From positions 267,763,111 to 267,827,110 of the forward strand of contig OX422219.1 of NCBI GenBank assembly GCA_949130495.1: 64,000 bases of DNA, in the 5' to 3' direction. This stretch comes from Sambucus nigra. Its lineage: Eukaryota; Streptophyta; Magnoliopsida; Dipsacales; Adoxaceae. Under the pieces are notes generated by a model, which saw nothing but the letters and a program-made list of their open reading frames with translations, was not told where the DNA came from and did no database searches. Both the position numbers and the translations under genes were made by a program. This document shows, piece after piece, positions 47,896 through 61,206 of the stretch; position 1 is the first letter of the stretch; every line of letters starts with the position of its first letter.

Positions 47896-49006
47896 TAAAA
47901 GGTTTTTTACAAGAAAATATATTTGAAAGAAAATAGGTCAAAGCCCGATTGTGAAAACAGTTTAAAATACAACAAGTGTTTAATATCATTAAACAGTGAA
48001 TATAAAACACATGATAGTGCGTGCACTCACATGAGTTCCTCACTTCACAACTAAGTGAGCACTCCTACGTACCCATACCCATTCTGGTTATTCCAGTAAC
48101 TAACTAGTCTAATACAATATCTGAGTTTACTATACTATTCGTAGTTTAAATTACTGGCATTTTAATATAAACATAGAGTTTTACCTTCATTCCTCAGGAT
48201 TAGTTGCAGTAATTACTAAGAGTTTTTTCATTTCTAACTCTACAAAAGATGTTACATTAATTCACATTTGTACTTATATACGCAGTTCATTTCAGTATTC
48301 TAGTATATCACTCTCATCATAAATATACAATAATGGCACCCCTAGACTAAGCTGCGGTGCACACATACTCTGCTAACAAATCCTGGTACATCACGTACAT
48401 AAGGATCACGTATTACGAATCTCTTAGGAACCGTTTTGATAAGTAACAATCACACACAATGGAGGGGAACATAGTTCACATCACATGGGTCACGCACATA
48501 CCTACGCTCCCATGATCAGCAGACTTATTAACTCCTCAATAAGTCATTCTTTGACCTATGTCCTCAAGGTACCAATCTAAATCCCCCCGTAGGCACACAA
48601 AGATTGGATGGTCCTGATCATACGCCAACCTCCCGTGATAGCAAGTATGGTAGGTATGTTATACACAGATAACCACATATACTAAGCATTCACACATCTT
48701 AGATATCTTATAAAATCAATAGAGGTATATTTTACATTCCTATATCATCATTAAATGCTACACATTTACAAATCCCCGAATAATATACATTAAAAGTTGT
48801 CAACCCCTCTCGCGTCGTAATTTTAGGTACTTATCCCCTAACCCATAAATGTCATTTGGTTTACTACAAAATTCGAAGTTTTAATCTTTAACGTACTCCA
48901 ATCTCACAACTATACCCACTAGTGAACAAGGGAAGGTTAACACTCAATTAATATAAGTCTACTGGAAGTTCGAAATAAAATCAGGTCTAAAAGGCCATTC
49001 TGTCAA

Positions 49007-49171
49007 CTCGTTAGAAATCGCGTTCGAACGAGGTTGTTCGAACGAGGTTGTTCGAATGAGTGTCATTCGAATGAACTCTTTGAATGAACTCGTTAGAAGG
49101 GATACTGTCATCTTGTTAGAAGCTCACTCAAACGATGTTGTTCGAACGACCTGGGCAGGTCTTCTAACGAG
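49007..49171 (-). repeat. TTCGAACGA palindrome array, long form
   Basis: About eight cores of ttcgaacga type, some with one change, bounded on both sides by ctaacgag words and their complements. Confidence 0.85.
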
Positions 49172-50294
49172 ATGGCAGAATACGCCCAGAAATTTTCCAA
49201 CTCATTTTTCTTCATTTTTCTCTTCTCTAATTCCATTATAAAATCATCCCAATAACGTTTTTATGTTTTTAAACTACTCTGAGTACTCCTAGGTCGCTTC
49301 TTAACATATTTTTGGGGTTAAATCCTCCTAATCAACATCCAATTTTCATAAATCCCCAAATTTTCCCCCAAACCCTATGAATATGAACACATAATTTTAT
49401 TGTACCTAAATACTCATCATAAATCCGTTTTTAAATCATCCAAGTTAAGTTTTAGGGTACCAAGTTCGTCCAAAATCATTATGTATGCAATTCCTAACCA
49501 AAATTAAGAGTTTCTACAACAATCCCATTTGATTTTCTCCAAAACTTTAAAAGCATAAGGTTTCTACACAAAACATTGCGGAAATATTCATTGTAATTAA
49601 TGACATCAAATCACTTGCCTTAAATCCGATGTTATGATTCGTTGCTGATGATCAAGGTTGTCTCTCTCTCTTCTTTCCGATCACAATTTCCTTTCAAAAT
49701 GGTGGTGAAGGAAGATGGTTTGGTGGAACCTCTTTTAACTTCTCTCTACTCCTCTCAAAACTCCCGTAGCCCACTCTCTTGCCTTTTGTTGGTAATGGCC
49801 TTAGTGACCTCTTTAAAAATATAAAAATAAACTCTAAAATTCATTGGTTTTAATTCCTCAATTTTTAGAATTACCAACATACCCTTCTAGGTTGCCAGTT
49901 TGGCCTAAAAATGCCCTCGGATTCAAACTAAACCCCCGGCTAGTGTTTTCTGACTATTTCGACCCTTCCTGACGCGTTGGCGCACTCAAAATTATCATTC
50001 AGTTGATAAAAATATAATTTACTTATTAATTTAAATAAATTCATTCCTGACGCGACTGACACGTGCGTTCCAATTAAATTTCCCAAATTATCGTATTTCT
50101 GCCTCTTGACACTTTAAATATTTTCAATACTCATATATTACCATATATACTCAGAAATATTCAATTTTAACATCATAATCAAATACCAACTCACATCTCG
50201 TTAGTATTTATATCTGGAATAATTCCCAATTAATTCTCATTTAATTCAATTAATCCCTTAAATACAAATCAATAAATTTACGGGGTATTACATA

Positions 50295-50304
50295 CTTCCC
50301 CCTT
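50295..50304 (-). other. Polypurine tract of chromovirus 3
   Basis: aagggggaag on the minus strand, two bases from the 3' LTR. Confidence 0.88.
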
Positions 50305-50334
50305 AATAATAGAATTTTGTCCCGAAATTCAGAA

Positions 50335-51869
50335 CTAATGAATACCAGGTAAAAATAGCTCTGGATAACGTTCGCGCATCTCATCTTCATGCTCCCATGT
50401 GGACTCCTCAGCAATATGATGCCACCACTGCACGCGTACTAATGGTACTATCTTCGACCTCAATTTCCTCTTGCTGTGGTCTAGAATAGCAATCGGCCCC
50501 TCCTCATAGGAACTATCGGGCTTAAGATCAATGTCCTCTAAAGCAATGTGAGTATGGGCCAAGTCGTCTCTAAGATATTTCCTTAGCGAGGAAATATGGA
50601 AAACATCAAGAATCCTATGCAAGTGCTTCGGTAACCCAAGTCTACACGTAACCGGCCCAATCCTCTCGATGATAGGAAATGGCCCCACATATCTTGGTGC
50701 CAGTTTCCCCTTCTTCCCAAAACGCATAATCCCCTTCATAGGAGATACTCTGAGTAACACCTGGTCCCCGACCTTGAATTCTCTGAAGAACCTCTTGGCA
50801 TCAGCATAGCTCTTCGGCCGGTCCTGAGCTACCTGAATACGGCTCTGTATCATCTCTATCATTGCTGAAGTGTCCTGAATCATTTTTGGCCCAAGGAGTT
50901 TCTTATCCCCCACCTCTAACCAACATGCCGGGGAACGACAAGGTCTACCATACAATGCCTCGAATGGAGCCATGCCAATGGTGAACTGGTAGGAGTTATT
51001 ATAAGCAAACTCCACCAGTGGAAGGTACTGCTCCCAACCACCTCAAAAGTCTAGGATGCACATACGCAACATGTCCTCCAACATCTGATTTGTCCTCTCT
51101 GTTTGCCCATCAATCTGTGGGTGATACGTCATACTCAGCTGCAACTCCATACCCATTTCCTCCTGGAAACTCTCCTAAAATCGTGAAACAAATATCTTGT
51201 CTCGATCAGACACGATATTTAGAGGCACCCCGTGAAGTCTCACTATCTCCGCAATGAAAATCTGGGCATACTGTCCCGTAGTGTAGTCTATCCTCATGGG
51301 TAGAAAATGAGAAAACTTGGTCAACCTATCCACAATTACCTATATAGAGTTATGACCCCTCTGTGACGTAGGTAACCCCATGATAAAGTCCATGGATATG
51401 CTCTTCCATATCCACATCGGAACCTCTAACGGTTGTAGAAGTCCTGTCAGTTTCTGATGGTCCACCTTTACTAGCTGACAAGTGGCGCATTTAGAAACCA
51501 ACACGGCAATATCTCTCTTCATCCCGTTCCACCAGTATTGTCGTCTCATGTTTTGGTACATCTTATCCCCACCAGGGTGTACCGTGAATCGCGAGTTGTG
51601 CGACTCTGTCATTACCTCGTGTCGCAAGTCTTCCCCTTCCGAAATGACCAGTCTCTCAATGAAGGGTAATCCCTCATCTGAACTAATGGTATAGGACTCG
51701 GCTCCCTCTGCTAGTAATCGAACTATCTTCTCCTGACAAAACGAGTCTTTTTCCAGGGCCTTTATCACTCTCATAACAATCTGAGGTGTAACAGTCATCA
51801 CAGACATGAATGATCGGGCCACTGCATCCTGATGTCCTAACTCCTTCCACTTAGCTTTCCACACCTCGG
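50335..51869 (-). pseudogene. Integrase and chromodomain region of chromovirus 3
   Basis: One long open part (51340-51960) includes the zinc-binding domain (HNSRFTVHPGGDKM, CATCQLV) and the core start (SMDFIMGLPTSQRG). It ends at TAG 51340-51342, replacing the Trp of SIWVIV. A second open part (50335-51015) includes [27 protein letters not shown] and a chromodomain ([19 protein letters not shown]). Between them the core (51016-51339) has frameshifts and a CAG-to-TAG type stop. Confidence 0.9.
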
Positions 51870-53099
51870 CCACCTCATTTATTGGCCTACGGCTCAACGC
51901 GTCTGCTACCACGTTAGCCTTCCCTGGGTGATATTGGATATCAAACTGGTAATCCTTCACAAACTCAAGCCACCGACGTTGACGTATATTCAGTTCCTTC
52001 TGCGTGAAGAGGTATTATAGAGACTTATGGTCTATGAACAACCAAAATTTCTCCCCCAGGAGATAGTGTCTCCAAATCCGAAGAGCAAATACGACTGTCA
52101 CTAACTCCAAGTCATGGGTGTGGTAATTCTTCTCGTGAGGCTTAAGCTTACGGGAAGCATAAGCTATAGCCCGACTCTCTTGTTGCAGTACACCTCCAAG
52201 TCCTTAGATGGATGCATCGGTGTAGACTAGATACTCAACTCATGGTCTTGACAATGCTAACACAGGCCCTGAGGTCAACTTGTTCTTCAACTCATCGAAT
52301 GCTAACTGACAGGCATCGCTCCAGACGAATGGCACGCCTTTGTGAGTCAGATGTGTCAAAGGACTCGTTATCTTTGAGAAACCCTGAATAAACCTCCTGT
52401 AGTATCCTGCTAGGCCCAAGAAACTAAGGATCTCAGTCGGTGTTGTGGGCTGTCCCCACTCCTTCACCGCAGATACCTTCCCCGGATCAATAGATATCCA
52501 CCGGTCTAAAATGATAAGCCCCAAAAACTGAACCTCCTTCAGCCAAAATGCACATTTCTCGTACTTTGCATGAAACTCGTTCTGACGTAGTGTTTGTAAA
52601 ACCTTCCTCAAATGTTCAGCGTGTTCCTCCTCTTTCTGGGAGTAAACTAGAATGTCATCAATGAAGACAATGACGATCTGGTCTAGGAACTCTCTGAATA
52701 CCCTATTCATCAAATCCATAAACACGGTTGGGGCATTGGTCAAGCCAAAAGTCATAACCCGAAACTCGTAGGAACCATATCTCATCAAGAAAGTAGTCTT
52801 CGAGACGTCTTGTTCCCTGATACACAACTGATGGTATCCCGATCGTAAGTCAATCTTTGAGAAGAAGGAATCTCAGTGGTCGAATAAGTCATCGATTTAG
52901 GGCATCGGATACTTATTCCGTATCGTGACTTTATTTAACTCCCAGTAATCTACACACAACCTCAATGATCCATCCCTCTTTTTTACGAACAACACAGCGG
53001 CACCCCACAGTGAAGTACTCCTTTGGATAAACCCCTGACCCAATGGCTGCTCTATCTGATCCCTTAGCTCTTTCATCTCTGCTGGAGCCATACGGTAAA
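51870..53099 (-). pseudogene. Reverse transcriptase-RNase H region of chromovirus 3
   Basis: Includes [16 protein letters not shown] (about 52942-52990), catalytic FIDD (52654-52665), [11 protein letters not shown] and RNase H with an intact Y-T-D-A-S site (about 52220-52234). A stop follows at DASI-stop-GLG. A stop in place of Gln in the fingers (near 52915) and others break the frame. Confidence 0.88.
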
Positions 53100-54956
53100 G
53101 TTCCTGGTCAATTGGCCGAGTGCCCGGCATCAAATTGATAACAAAATCTATCTCTCTACTAGGAGGTAATCCAGGTATATCCTGGAATACATCAGCAAAC
53201 TCCGTAACAATAGGGATTGAATCAAGTGGTAATACCACTTCCTTAGAGGTCTCCCCCTCTATATAGTACAAGTGAGTGGACGATCCTCCCTCAGGGCGAG
53301 GCATCGCCACTAAAAACATCACCTGCCCGGGTATGGAAAAATGATACTCCTACTGAAATAATCAATCATGGATCGGTACGCAACTAGCAAATCCATACCA
53401 ACAATCGCATTGTACTCAGTCATCTCTAATACTAACATATCAGCAGGTAAAGTAAATCTTCTGATCTCTATACCCACACCTCTACAAATAAGAGAAATCA
53501 CAGCCCACTCAATGGTGAATCTACGCAAGTAATCGTGCTTTCTGTAGTGTCTAACAACCCCAAAGTGCGTGCAAATCTCGTGGCAATGAAATAGTGTGTG
53601 GCCCCCGTATCAAATAAAATATGCCCCATAGTCCCCTGAATAGAGAACATACCCTCAATGGCAGGTGGATCCTATGGGACTGCGGCCTGTTGGAGCTGAT
53701 AAACTCTCCCTTACTAAAGTTGTCCCTGCTGGACTAGGACTGCTGGAATGGGTGGCAAAGCTGGCATCTACGGCGGTGCTGGGAGGGTGGCGGGTAATAA
53801 TGGTCTCTAGGGCTCGTGTCGAGCACCTTGCTGCTACTCCTGTGGGGCCCTGCCCCTTTCAGGACACTCCTGGCATTTGTGGCCAATCTTGCCACAAGTA
53901 AAAAATTTCCCCAAAAAATTTCCCCCTCTCGGACCCTACTGCCCATGGCCCTGGTGGCCATTGCCATACCTCCCCTGGACGTGCTAGCCTTGATGAAACT
54001 GCTGCTGTTGGCCATGATAGCCCTGCTGACCCTGATGGTCGTGCTGACCCTGACAAAAACTTCCCTGACCATTTTTGAAACCCCCAGATCTAAACCTCTT
54101 AAAATCCCCCTGCTGGGAACCCTGATCACCCTGCCTGTGCTGACCCTGAGCAGATTGTGCCCCGCTGACACCATTTCCCATGTCCTGCCCTAATGGATGG
54201 ACTCTCCTGATCGCTTACCCTCTGACAAGTGAAAGCGGTGGTCCTGGAAGTGAAGCATACTGTGTTAACCACATCAGAATAAGTGGCCAACGAGATATTA
54301 CCCAACAAGTGCTGACGGATCCTACGGGTCAACCTATCCATGAACTTCTGAATCTTTTTCTCCTCGGTCGAAATCTCATCGGGAACGATGTTCAAGAGAT
54401 TAGTGAATTTGGCCTCATACTCAGCCACAGTCTTCCCCTCCTGCTTAAGGTTCATTAACTTCCTCCTCATTTCGGTGTGAACGGCTGATGGAAAATACTT
54501 GCGGTCGAACCGCACCCAAAACTCCTGTATAGAAAGGATGTGTCTCTCCTCCGTGGTGGTAATGGACTCCCACTACTGCAACGCTGATCCTACTAGATTA
54601 AAAGTAGCCAGTATCTATTTCTGTACCTTCGTGCACTCATACATCCTCAAGTGCCTTTGAATGTCCTTCTTCCACTGACTCGACACAACGACATCGGAGC
54701 TACCTGCAAACTCTGAAGGGTGTGCTTTCTGAAAAGCATCACAAACACGTTCCCAAGTAGACGGGAATACATGAGCCTATACAGGCACTACTACTGTCTC
54801 CTGGGGTGGTGCCTGCTTCACAACTGCTAGGGCGGCATTTACCGCTTGGGCTACAATAGTGCCAACCTCTGCGACATTCAAGGATCCCTAGACTGGTGCA
54901 AGCTGTGGTTCGGGTCGAGCATCCCTGGGAACTCGTTGTGCACGTGGTGGATGCAT
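53100..54956 (-). pseudogene. gag-protease region of chromovirus 3
   Basis: ATG at 54956-54954 (MHPPRAQRVPRDARP). The capsid part 54126-54515 is open (FDRKYFPSAVHTEMRRKLMN). In the knuckle the first Cys has become Phe (FFTCGKIGHKCQEC, about 53850-53905), which should abolish zinc binding. Protease keeps D-T-G-A (D codon 53609-53611). Stops near the start replace Gln (V-stop-GSL, K-stop-ILA) and Trp (Q-stop-WES). A glycine/glutamine-rich tail is partly frameshifted. Confidence 0.88.
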
Positions 54957-55125
54957 CTGAAATGAGAATAAAGTCTTATTAGTTCACAGTTATTATCTCA
55001 AAATAGCTTAAGAGCGAAACATACACAAAAGAATACAACAATCCTAAAATATAGGGCTTTATATCAAAGAAAGCTACGCGGAAACATAACAAGCCGTACA
55101 GATCCTACGGACACTAGAACCTGAT

Positions 55126-55137
55126 GCTCTGATACCA
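55126..55137 (-). other. Primer binding site, initiator tRNA-Met
   Basis: tggtatcagagc on the minus strand, next to the 5' LTR. Confidence 0.93.
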
Positions 55138-55635
55138 CCTTTGACACCCCGACTAATTAAATACCGGGTAGCTACTCCTTTATTCAAATTAATACAAAAT
55201 GTCAAGTTGGTTTAGTTCATAGCATCACTGTCGAAAAATGTTTTAACAATTACTAGCCACCTAATATTTAAAAAGTGAGTTGTGAATTTTTAATTATATC
55301 CGATTAACATGCAATAAGTATTACATTATGAAATAATGATATCACAACCACATTATAGTCACATTACAATGATAGAGAAATATATGAATCTCGAGGAACA
55401 CTCCTTGGAAATAATCCGAAATACTGAATACAGAGTCTGAATCACTAAATAATTACACCCAAAATCTGAAATAAAATTGAGTAAGTAGGATGTCTCTAAA
55501 AGAAAAGGGGCAACATACCCTACAGATGAGTAAATCTGAAATAGAGTCAAGATAGAAAGTGGAGGCGTCTACTATCGAGGTCCTATAACTTTCACAACAG
55601 CTACAGCACGTCACCAGAATGGAACTCCTACGCTT

Positions 55636-55657
55636 GGTGTCCTTATGGCTGGGCACC
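55636..55657 (-). other. Conserved LTR hairpin block
   Basis: ggtgccc-agccataa-ggacacc on the minus strand. Confidence 0.55.
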
Positions 55658-56766
55658 TAAAAGGTTTTTTACTAGAAAATAGATTTGAAAGCAAATGGGT
55701 TAGAGCCCGATTATGAAAACAGTTTAAAATACAGCAAGTGTTTAATATCATTAAACAGTGAATATAAAATACATGATAGTGCGTGCACTCACATGAGTTC
55801 CTCACCTCTCAACTAAGTGAGCACTCCTATGTACCCGTACCTATTCTAGTTATTCCAGTAACTAACTGGTCTAATACAATATCTGAGTTTACTATACTAT
55901 TCGTAGTTAAATTACCGCCATTTTAATATAAACATAGAGTTTTACTTTCATTCCTCAGGATTAGTTGCAATAATTACTAAGAGTTTTCCCATTTCTAACT
56001 CTACAAAAGATGTTACATTAATTCACATTTGTACTTATATAAATAGTTCATTTCAGTATTCTAGTATATCATTCTCATCATAAATATACAATAATGGCAC
56101 CCCTAGACTAAGCTGTGGTGCACACATACTCTGCCATCAAATCCTGGTACATCACGTACATAAGGATCACGTATTCCGAATCTCTCAGGAACCGTTTTGA
56201 TAAGTAAAAATCACACACAATAGAGGAGAACATAGTTCACATCACATGGGTCATCAAATACCTATGCTCCCATGATCAGCAGACTTATTAACTCCTCAAT
56301 AAGTCACTCTCTAACCTATGTCCTCGAGGTACCAATCTAAATCCCTCCGTAGGCACACAAAGATTAGATGGCCCTGATCGTACGCCAACCTCCCGTGATA
56401 GCAAGTATGGTAGGTATGTTATACACAGATAACCACATATACTAAGCATTCACACATCCTAGATATCTTATAATATCAATAGAGGTATATTTTACATTCC
56501 TATATCGTCATTAAATGTTACACGTTTACAAATCCCGGAATAATGTACATTAAAAGTTGTCAACCCCTCTCACATCGTAATTTTAGGTTCTTATTCATTA
56601 ACCCATAAATGTCATCCGGTTTACTACAAAATTCTAAGTTTTAATCCTCAACATACTCCAATCTCACAACTATACCCACTAGTCAACAAGGGAAGGTTAA
56701 CACTCGTTTAAAATAAGTCTACTGGAAGTTCAAAATAAAACCAGGCCTAAAAGGCCATTCTGTCAA

Positions 56767-56903
56767 CTCGTTAGAAATCTCGTTCGAACGAGGTTGTTTA
56801 AACGAGTGTCGTTTGAATGAAGTCTTCGAACGAACTTGATAGAAGGGATATTGTCATCTTGTTAGAAGCTCATTCGAACGACCTGGGCAGGTCTTCTAAC
56901 GAG
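56767..56903 (-). repeat. TTCGAACGA palindrome array, short form
   Basis: Same borders as 49007-49171 but lacking two short units of about 14 bp each. Confidence 0.85.
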
Positions 56904-58024
56904 ATGGCAGAATATGCCCAGAAATTTTCCAACTCATTTTTCTTCATTTTTCTCTTCTCTAATTCCATTATAAAATCATCCCAATAACGTTTTTATATTT
57001 TTAAACTACTCTGAGTACTCCTAGGTCGCTTCTTAACATATTTTTGTGGTCAAATCCTCCTAATCAACATGCAATTATCATAAATCCTAAAATTTTATCC
57101 CAAACCCTATGAATATGAACACAAAATTTTATTGTACCTAAATACTCATCATAAATCCATTTTTTAATCATCCAAGTTAAGTTTTATGGTACCAAGTTCT
57201 TCCAAAATCATTATACATGCAATTCCTAACCAAAATTAAGAGTTTCTACAACAATCCCATTGGGTTTTCTCCAAAACTTTAAAAGCATAAGGTTTCTACA
57301 CTAAACATGGAGGAAATATTCATTGTAATTAATGACATCAAATCACTTGCCTTAAATCCGATGTTCTGAATCGTTGTTGATGATCAAGGTTGGCTCTCTC
57401 TCTTCTTTCCGGTCATAATTTCCTTTCAAAATGTTGGTGAAGGAAGATGGTTTGGTGGAACCTCTTTTAACTTCTCTCTACTCCTCTCAAAACTCCCGTA
57501 GCCCACTCTCTTGCCTTTTGTTGGTAATGGCCTTAGTGGCCTCTTTAAAAATAAAAAAATAAACTCTAAAATTCGTGGGTTTTAATTCCTTAATTTTTAA
57601 AATTACCAACATACCCTTCTAGGTTGCTGGCTTGGCCTGAAAATGCTCCGGGACCCAAACTAAACCCCCGGCTAGTATTTTCCGACTATTTCGACCCTTT
57701 CGGATGCGTTAGCGCACTCAAAATGATCATTCGGTTGATAAACATATAATTTACTTTTTAATATAAAAAAACTCATTCCTGACGCGACTGACACGCGCGT
57801 TCCAATTAAATTTCTCAAATTGTCGTATTTCTGTCTCTTGACAATTTAAATATTTTCAATACTCATATATTACCATATACACTCAGAAATATTCAATTTT
57901 AACATCATAATAAACTACCAACTCACATCTCGTTAGTATTTATGTCCGGATTAATTCCCAATTAATTCTCATTTAATTCAATTAATCCCTTAAATACAAA
58001 TCAATAAAATTACGGGGTATTACA

Positions 58025-58854
58025 TTTCTAAACTCTCTCTTTAAATTCTCCTAAATTCACATTAATTTGTTTTATTACTTAGCACTTTTATTCTCTCATC
58101 TCACATACCCTAATGTACTTTTTATCTAGTATTATTGCACATCCCTTACTTTCATATAAATAAAACCCAAAAACAAGAAAAAGAGGATTTTCTCATAAAT
58201 TCCAAATGGGAATTCTCACACTTTTCTCAAAACTAAAACACTTTTTTTACATACACACACATAAGTGAAGTCCCCAAATGCATTTATGGGATAAATCCCA
58301 CCCCTCGTTTTGCATACGAACTACATGGACTTTGATGCATCTATTGGCTACGTAGGCGTCTCGGGGTAAAATTCGAGACTCGAGTCCTCTTCCTACTTTT
58401 TCATATTTTTTTCTATATTCTTTGAACTTAACTCTCTTAGATTCTATATATCTACATATATGTATATTTGTGCTTAGTGGAGTATTATTCCATATGTGTT
58501 ATCAATCCGTTAGAACGATCAACGCTAGGATAATCCCATAAATTCTATTTTTCTAATATGACTTTTAAGAACATTCCTATGGATGACTCTATTTATCTCT
58601 TCCATGATACAAGTCGATGATTTCTATATCCACTATATACACACATGCACACATATCATAGGGAAATAAAGGAAAATAGCAATAACGCATGAGAGACCAT
58701 AAGGGCGGAATGAGTGCCTAACACCTTCCCATTTCGTAACTTAGCCTCCGAACCCTTTTCGAATCATTTGTTGTTTTGTATGTATCAGTATGTCTTTGGA
58801 TGTTGTCCTTTGGGTCGGCTCCTTTTTCTTTTGTCAATTTTGAGTAAAATAGAC
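58025..58854 (+). mobile_element. LTR portion of the Ogre/Tat-like element, right of chromovirus 3
   Basis: Continues the LTR from 47368 after the duplicated tttct. Contains a tract around ggctacgtaggcgtctcggg (58349-58368) and a segment gcggaatgagtgcctaacacc (58705-58725). Both are typical of the transcribed LTR part of plant Tat/Ogre-type elements as I know them. The exact LTR end is uncertain, shortly before 58855. Confidence 0.5.
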
Positions 58855-58869
58855 TGGCGACTCGATCTC
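58855..58869 (+). other. Candidate primer site of the Ogre/Tat-like element
   Basis: tggcgactcgatctc. A tggcgactc sequence is found at the primer position in Ogre-like elements, where it is assigned to a tRNA-Arg. Placement after the LTR supports this, but the match was judged by eye. Confidence 0.45.
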
Positions 58870-59413
58870 TTTACATTTTTCACCTCATCACCGACGCCGG
58901 CTGAAGCGCTCCCGAAAGGGATGTGCCGGACCAAGATCCTCTCGACGTTGAAGACGCCCCCTCTTCTCCATCCCACCCGTTGAGAGGATTGGGGAATGCC
59001 CATAATAAACTTATTTGTTTGTTTAGGGGAAATTTTGAAATTCCCCCTAAAACTGTTGGGTTACCCCAAAAATAGAATCATGCGTCGATTCGTTCAACCC
59101 CCCAAGGTAGGTTGTGATCATCCAGCCGTCATTGCATGCTAAATGCACCTGCATATTTTCTCTTGCTTTTACACATGGCGTGCTAAGGAATTTCACTGAG
59201 TGTAGACACACAACCATACGCTCCTAGGGACTATCCCCTACCATTTACAATTTGAGACTTTGCCCCTTATAAAAAGGTTCATTTTCTTTCTCGTCACTTT
59301 TACCTTTAACGTTTTCTTTGCAAATGTCACTTTTCAGAGATAGATAAAGTCTTTTCTCCTAGTCTTCTTATTCATCCCAACTTATTCATATCAATTTCTA
59401 ATAAACTTTTTCA
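58870..59413 (+). other. Leader of the Ogre/Tat-like element
   Basis: Between candidate primer site and first ATG of the gag-like region. No motif beyond a GC-richer start (accgacgccggctgaagcg). Confidence 0.4.
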
Positions 59414-60125
59414 ATGGATCCCCTCCTCAAAAGGACCTATTCCGTTAGGAGTGCTTCTCCTATCACTCAAGATCATCATACCCAATGGCCAAATACTTTT
59501 GTGATCCTTTTTTTTAGAGAATCTTCCCACTTCTTGTCCATGACAGATACCTTCTCCAACTGTCAGACTGTAAAGACAAACTCCCACTTTCTTATGGAGG
59601 AAAGTGACGAGGTTGAGCATTAGGCTAATATCCCAGGTCCTAGTGTGGTTAGATTTAGGATTGAACATGGGGATTTTCCCTATTAAAACATTAAATTTGA
59701 GCCCGCCGGTGGAGCTTGTGATGTCTTGAGTTCTTGGATGGATTACATCCATAAAAGTATGTCGCCATACTATCCCATGTGGGATTATTATGATCTATGT
59801 GGTTTGGGCACCTCACTATGGCAAAAAATAACAATGTTATAAGGCTATTGTCCTCTCGGTGGAACCAGAAGTCTCACATTAATGGCTACCTAGGGAGAAT
59901 TTACTATAACTTTGGAGGACATCTGTGAACTTTTGGGCCATGATACTTTTAGAAATGAGATGTTCCTTGAAGAATCTCTCTCGAAGATAGAGGCAGCCAT
60001 TTGAAAAAGGCTAGAGGGTGTTTGTAAGAAGTGCATGTGGAATTCCAACGAGTGTACCTTTTTTGGGCTTATTCGCTAATTCTACTTCATCAAAGATAAG
60101 GCTCCTGCCAAGGTTAGGGAGTTGG
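59414..60125 (+). pseudogene. gag-like N-terminal region of the Ogre/Tat-like element, part 1
   Basis: Opens with ATG 59414 (MDPLLKRTYSVRSASP, 69 codons to a stop). Further on, after frame changes, it reads TITLEDICELLGHDTF and LSKIEAAI, then FYFIKDKAPAKVREL up to the solo LTR. The T-x-T-L-E-D/E-x-x-x-L-L-G pattern is typical of the gag-associated N-terminal region in plant Ogre/Tat-like elements. Several stops (for example TGA after EAAI) show decay. The last codon runs on after the solo LTR at 63079. Confidence 0.5.
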
Positions 60126-61206
60126 TGTAATACCCCGTATTTCTAAATATTCTATTTAATTAAATTGTAGAATTAAATGAGAAAATACGGTTTAATTTAA
60201 ATTAAGTAAGAGGAGTAATTTAATGAGATTTCTTAAAAATTATAATTATGGAATATTAATCGAGAGATATATACCGATTTATATTGCCTCATTATATTTA
60301 CTTAGTGCGAGTAGTAAATAGTTACTTAACGCGTGTAGACCGTTTTGGGGTGAGAACGAGTAATATTTTTGAGTGACTCAAATGATAATTTAGAAGTCAC
60401 ACATGAGTCCGAAAGCGTCAAATTAGTCAAAATAGTATACCCGGGGTACTAGTTGAGTCTCGGGGTAATTTTGGGCTAAACCGAGAGCGTTCGGGGGAGT
60501 TTTGGTCTTTTAACGTGAGAGGGTATGGAGACCTACGAATTTGAGAGCCTTTTATCAGCCGTATGAAAGAGGGGTTAGGGTTAGAAAACCCATGTAAACA
60601 CCAATACCATTAGAGAGAAGGAGAAAATCATTCTCAAGGCTTAGAAGATGCTTTTGAGAAGGTTGGGTTGGGATCTTGCACCCTAGGAGCCAAAAGAGGA
60701 AGGATTGAAGAAGAGAAGCATCAATCCATCATCAACTCCACAAAATCAGATTCCCTCTGTCAAGGCCAGTTGTTTATTGCAAAAAAATTATAAAGTTATA
60801 ATACCCATGTGTAGGATTTTTTGAGTACTTTTGTTAAATCAATATCTTGATAGGAGAATAATGATATTTATACATTTTGGGATTGGAATCGCATGTAGAA
60901 TGATTTAATATATGTAGAGGATTAATATTCAAAGTAGACTTGATGATTATTTCGGAATAATATCTGGGTTTTGAATGCATATATGGGAAGAACACCATAA
61001 CTAGGGTTTTAAGAAATTTTGGATTTAATTCACTATTTCTTTAAAGGAATTCGGGTTTTGATGTATTCGACAGGTTAAAAATTTTCCAAGTACAGGTGGA
61101 AACATGTTAAGATCATTGGGTCAAAGTTTGGTGACCTATAATGAATTTTGGAGATTTGTTAATGGAGGAAGAGGTTAACGAAGAAGACGAACTGCGTCTA
61201 TCCCTG

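Larger units (their letters stand above)
47369..50292 (-). repeat. 3' LTR of chromovirus 3
   Basis: 2,924 bp, 39 bp longer than its partner; much of the excess lies in the palindrome array (165 against 137 bp). Confidence 0.92.
47369..58024 (-). mobile_element. Chromovirus 3 (Ty3/gypsy, Tekay/Del type), complete but defective
   Basis: Minus-strand element inserted in the Ogre/Tat-like LTR, with a perfect 5-bp duplication tttct (47364-47368 and 58025-58029). LTRs are of the TTCGAACGA type. The outer end of the 3' LTR has decayed from the expected CA to TA on the minus strand, and the inner end of the 5' LTR is changed too. All reading frames are broken. Confidence 0.93.
55140..58024 (-). repeat. 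5' LTR of chromovirus 3
   Basis: 2,885 bp, tgtaataccccgtaatttt to the changed end ggggtgtcaaa next to the primer site. Confidence 0.92.

Noticed and set aside
58714..59003. Open frames 58714-58983 (+) and 58785-59003 (-) as genes
   Set aside because: They overlap the LTR end, candidate primer site and leader of the Ogre/Tat-like element and have no domain.
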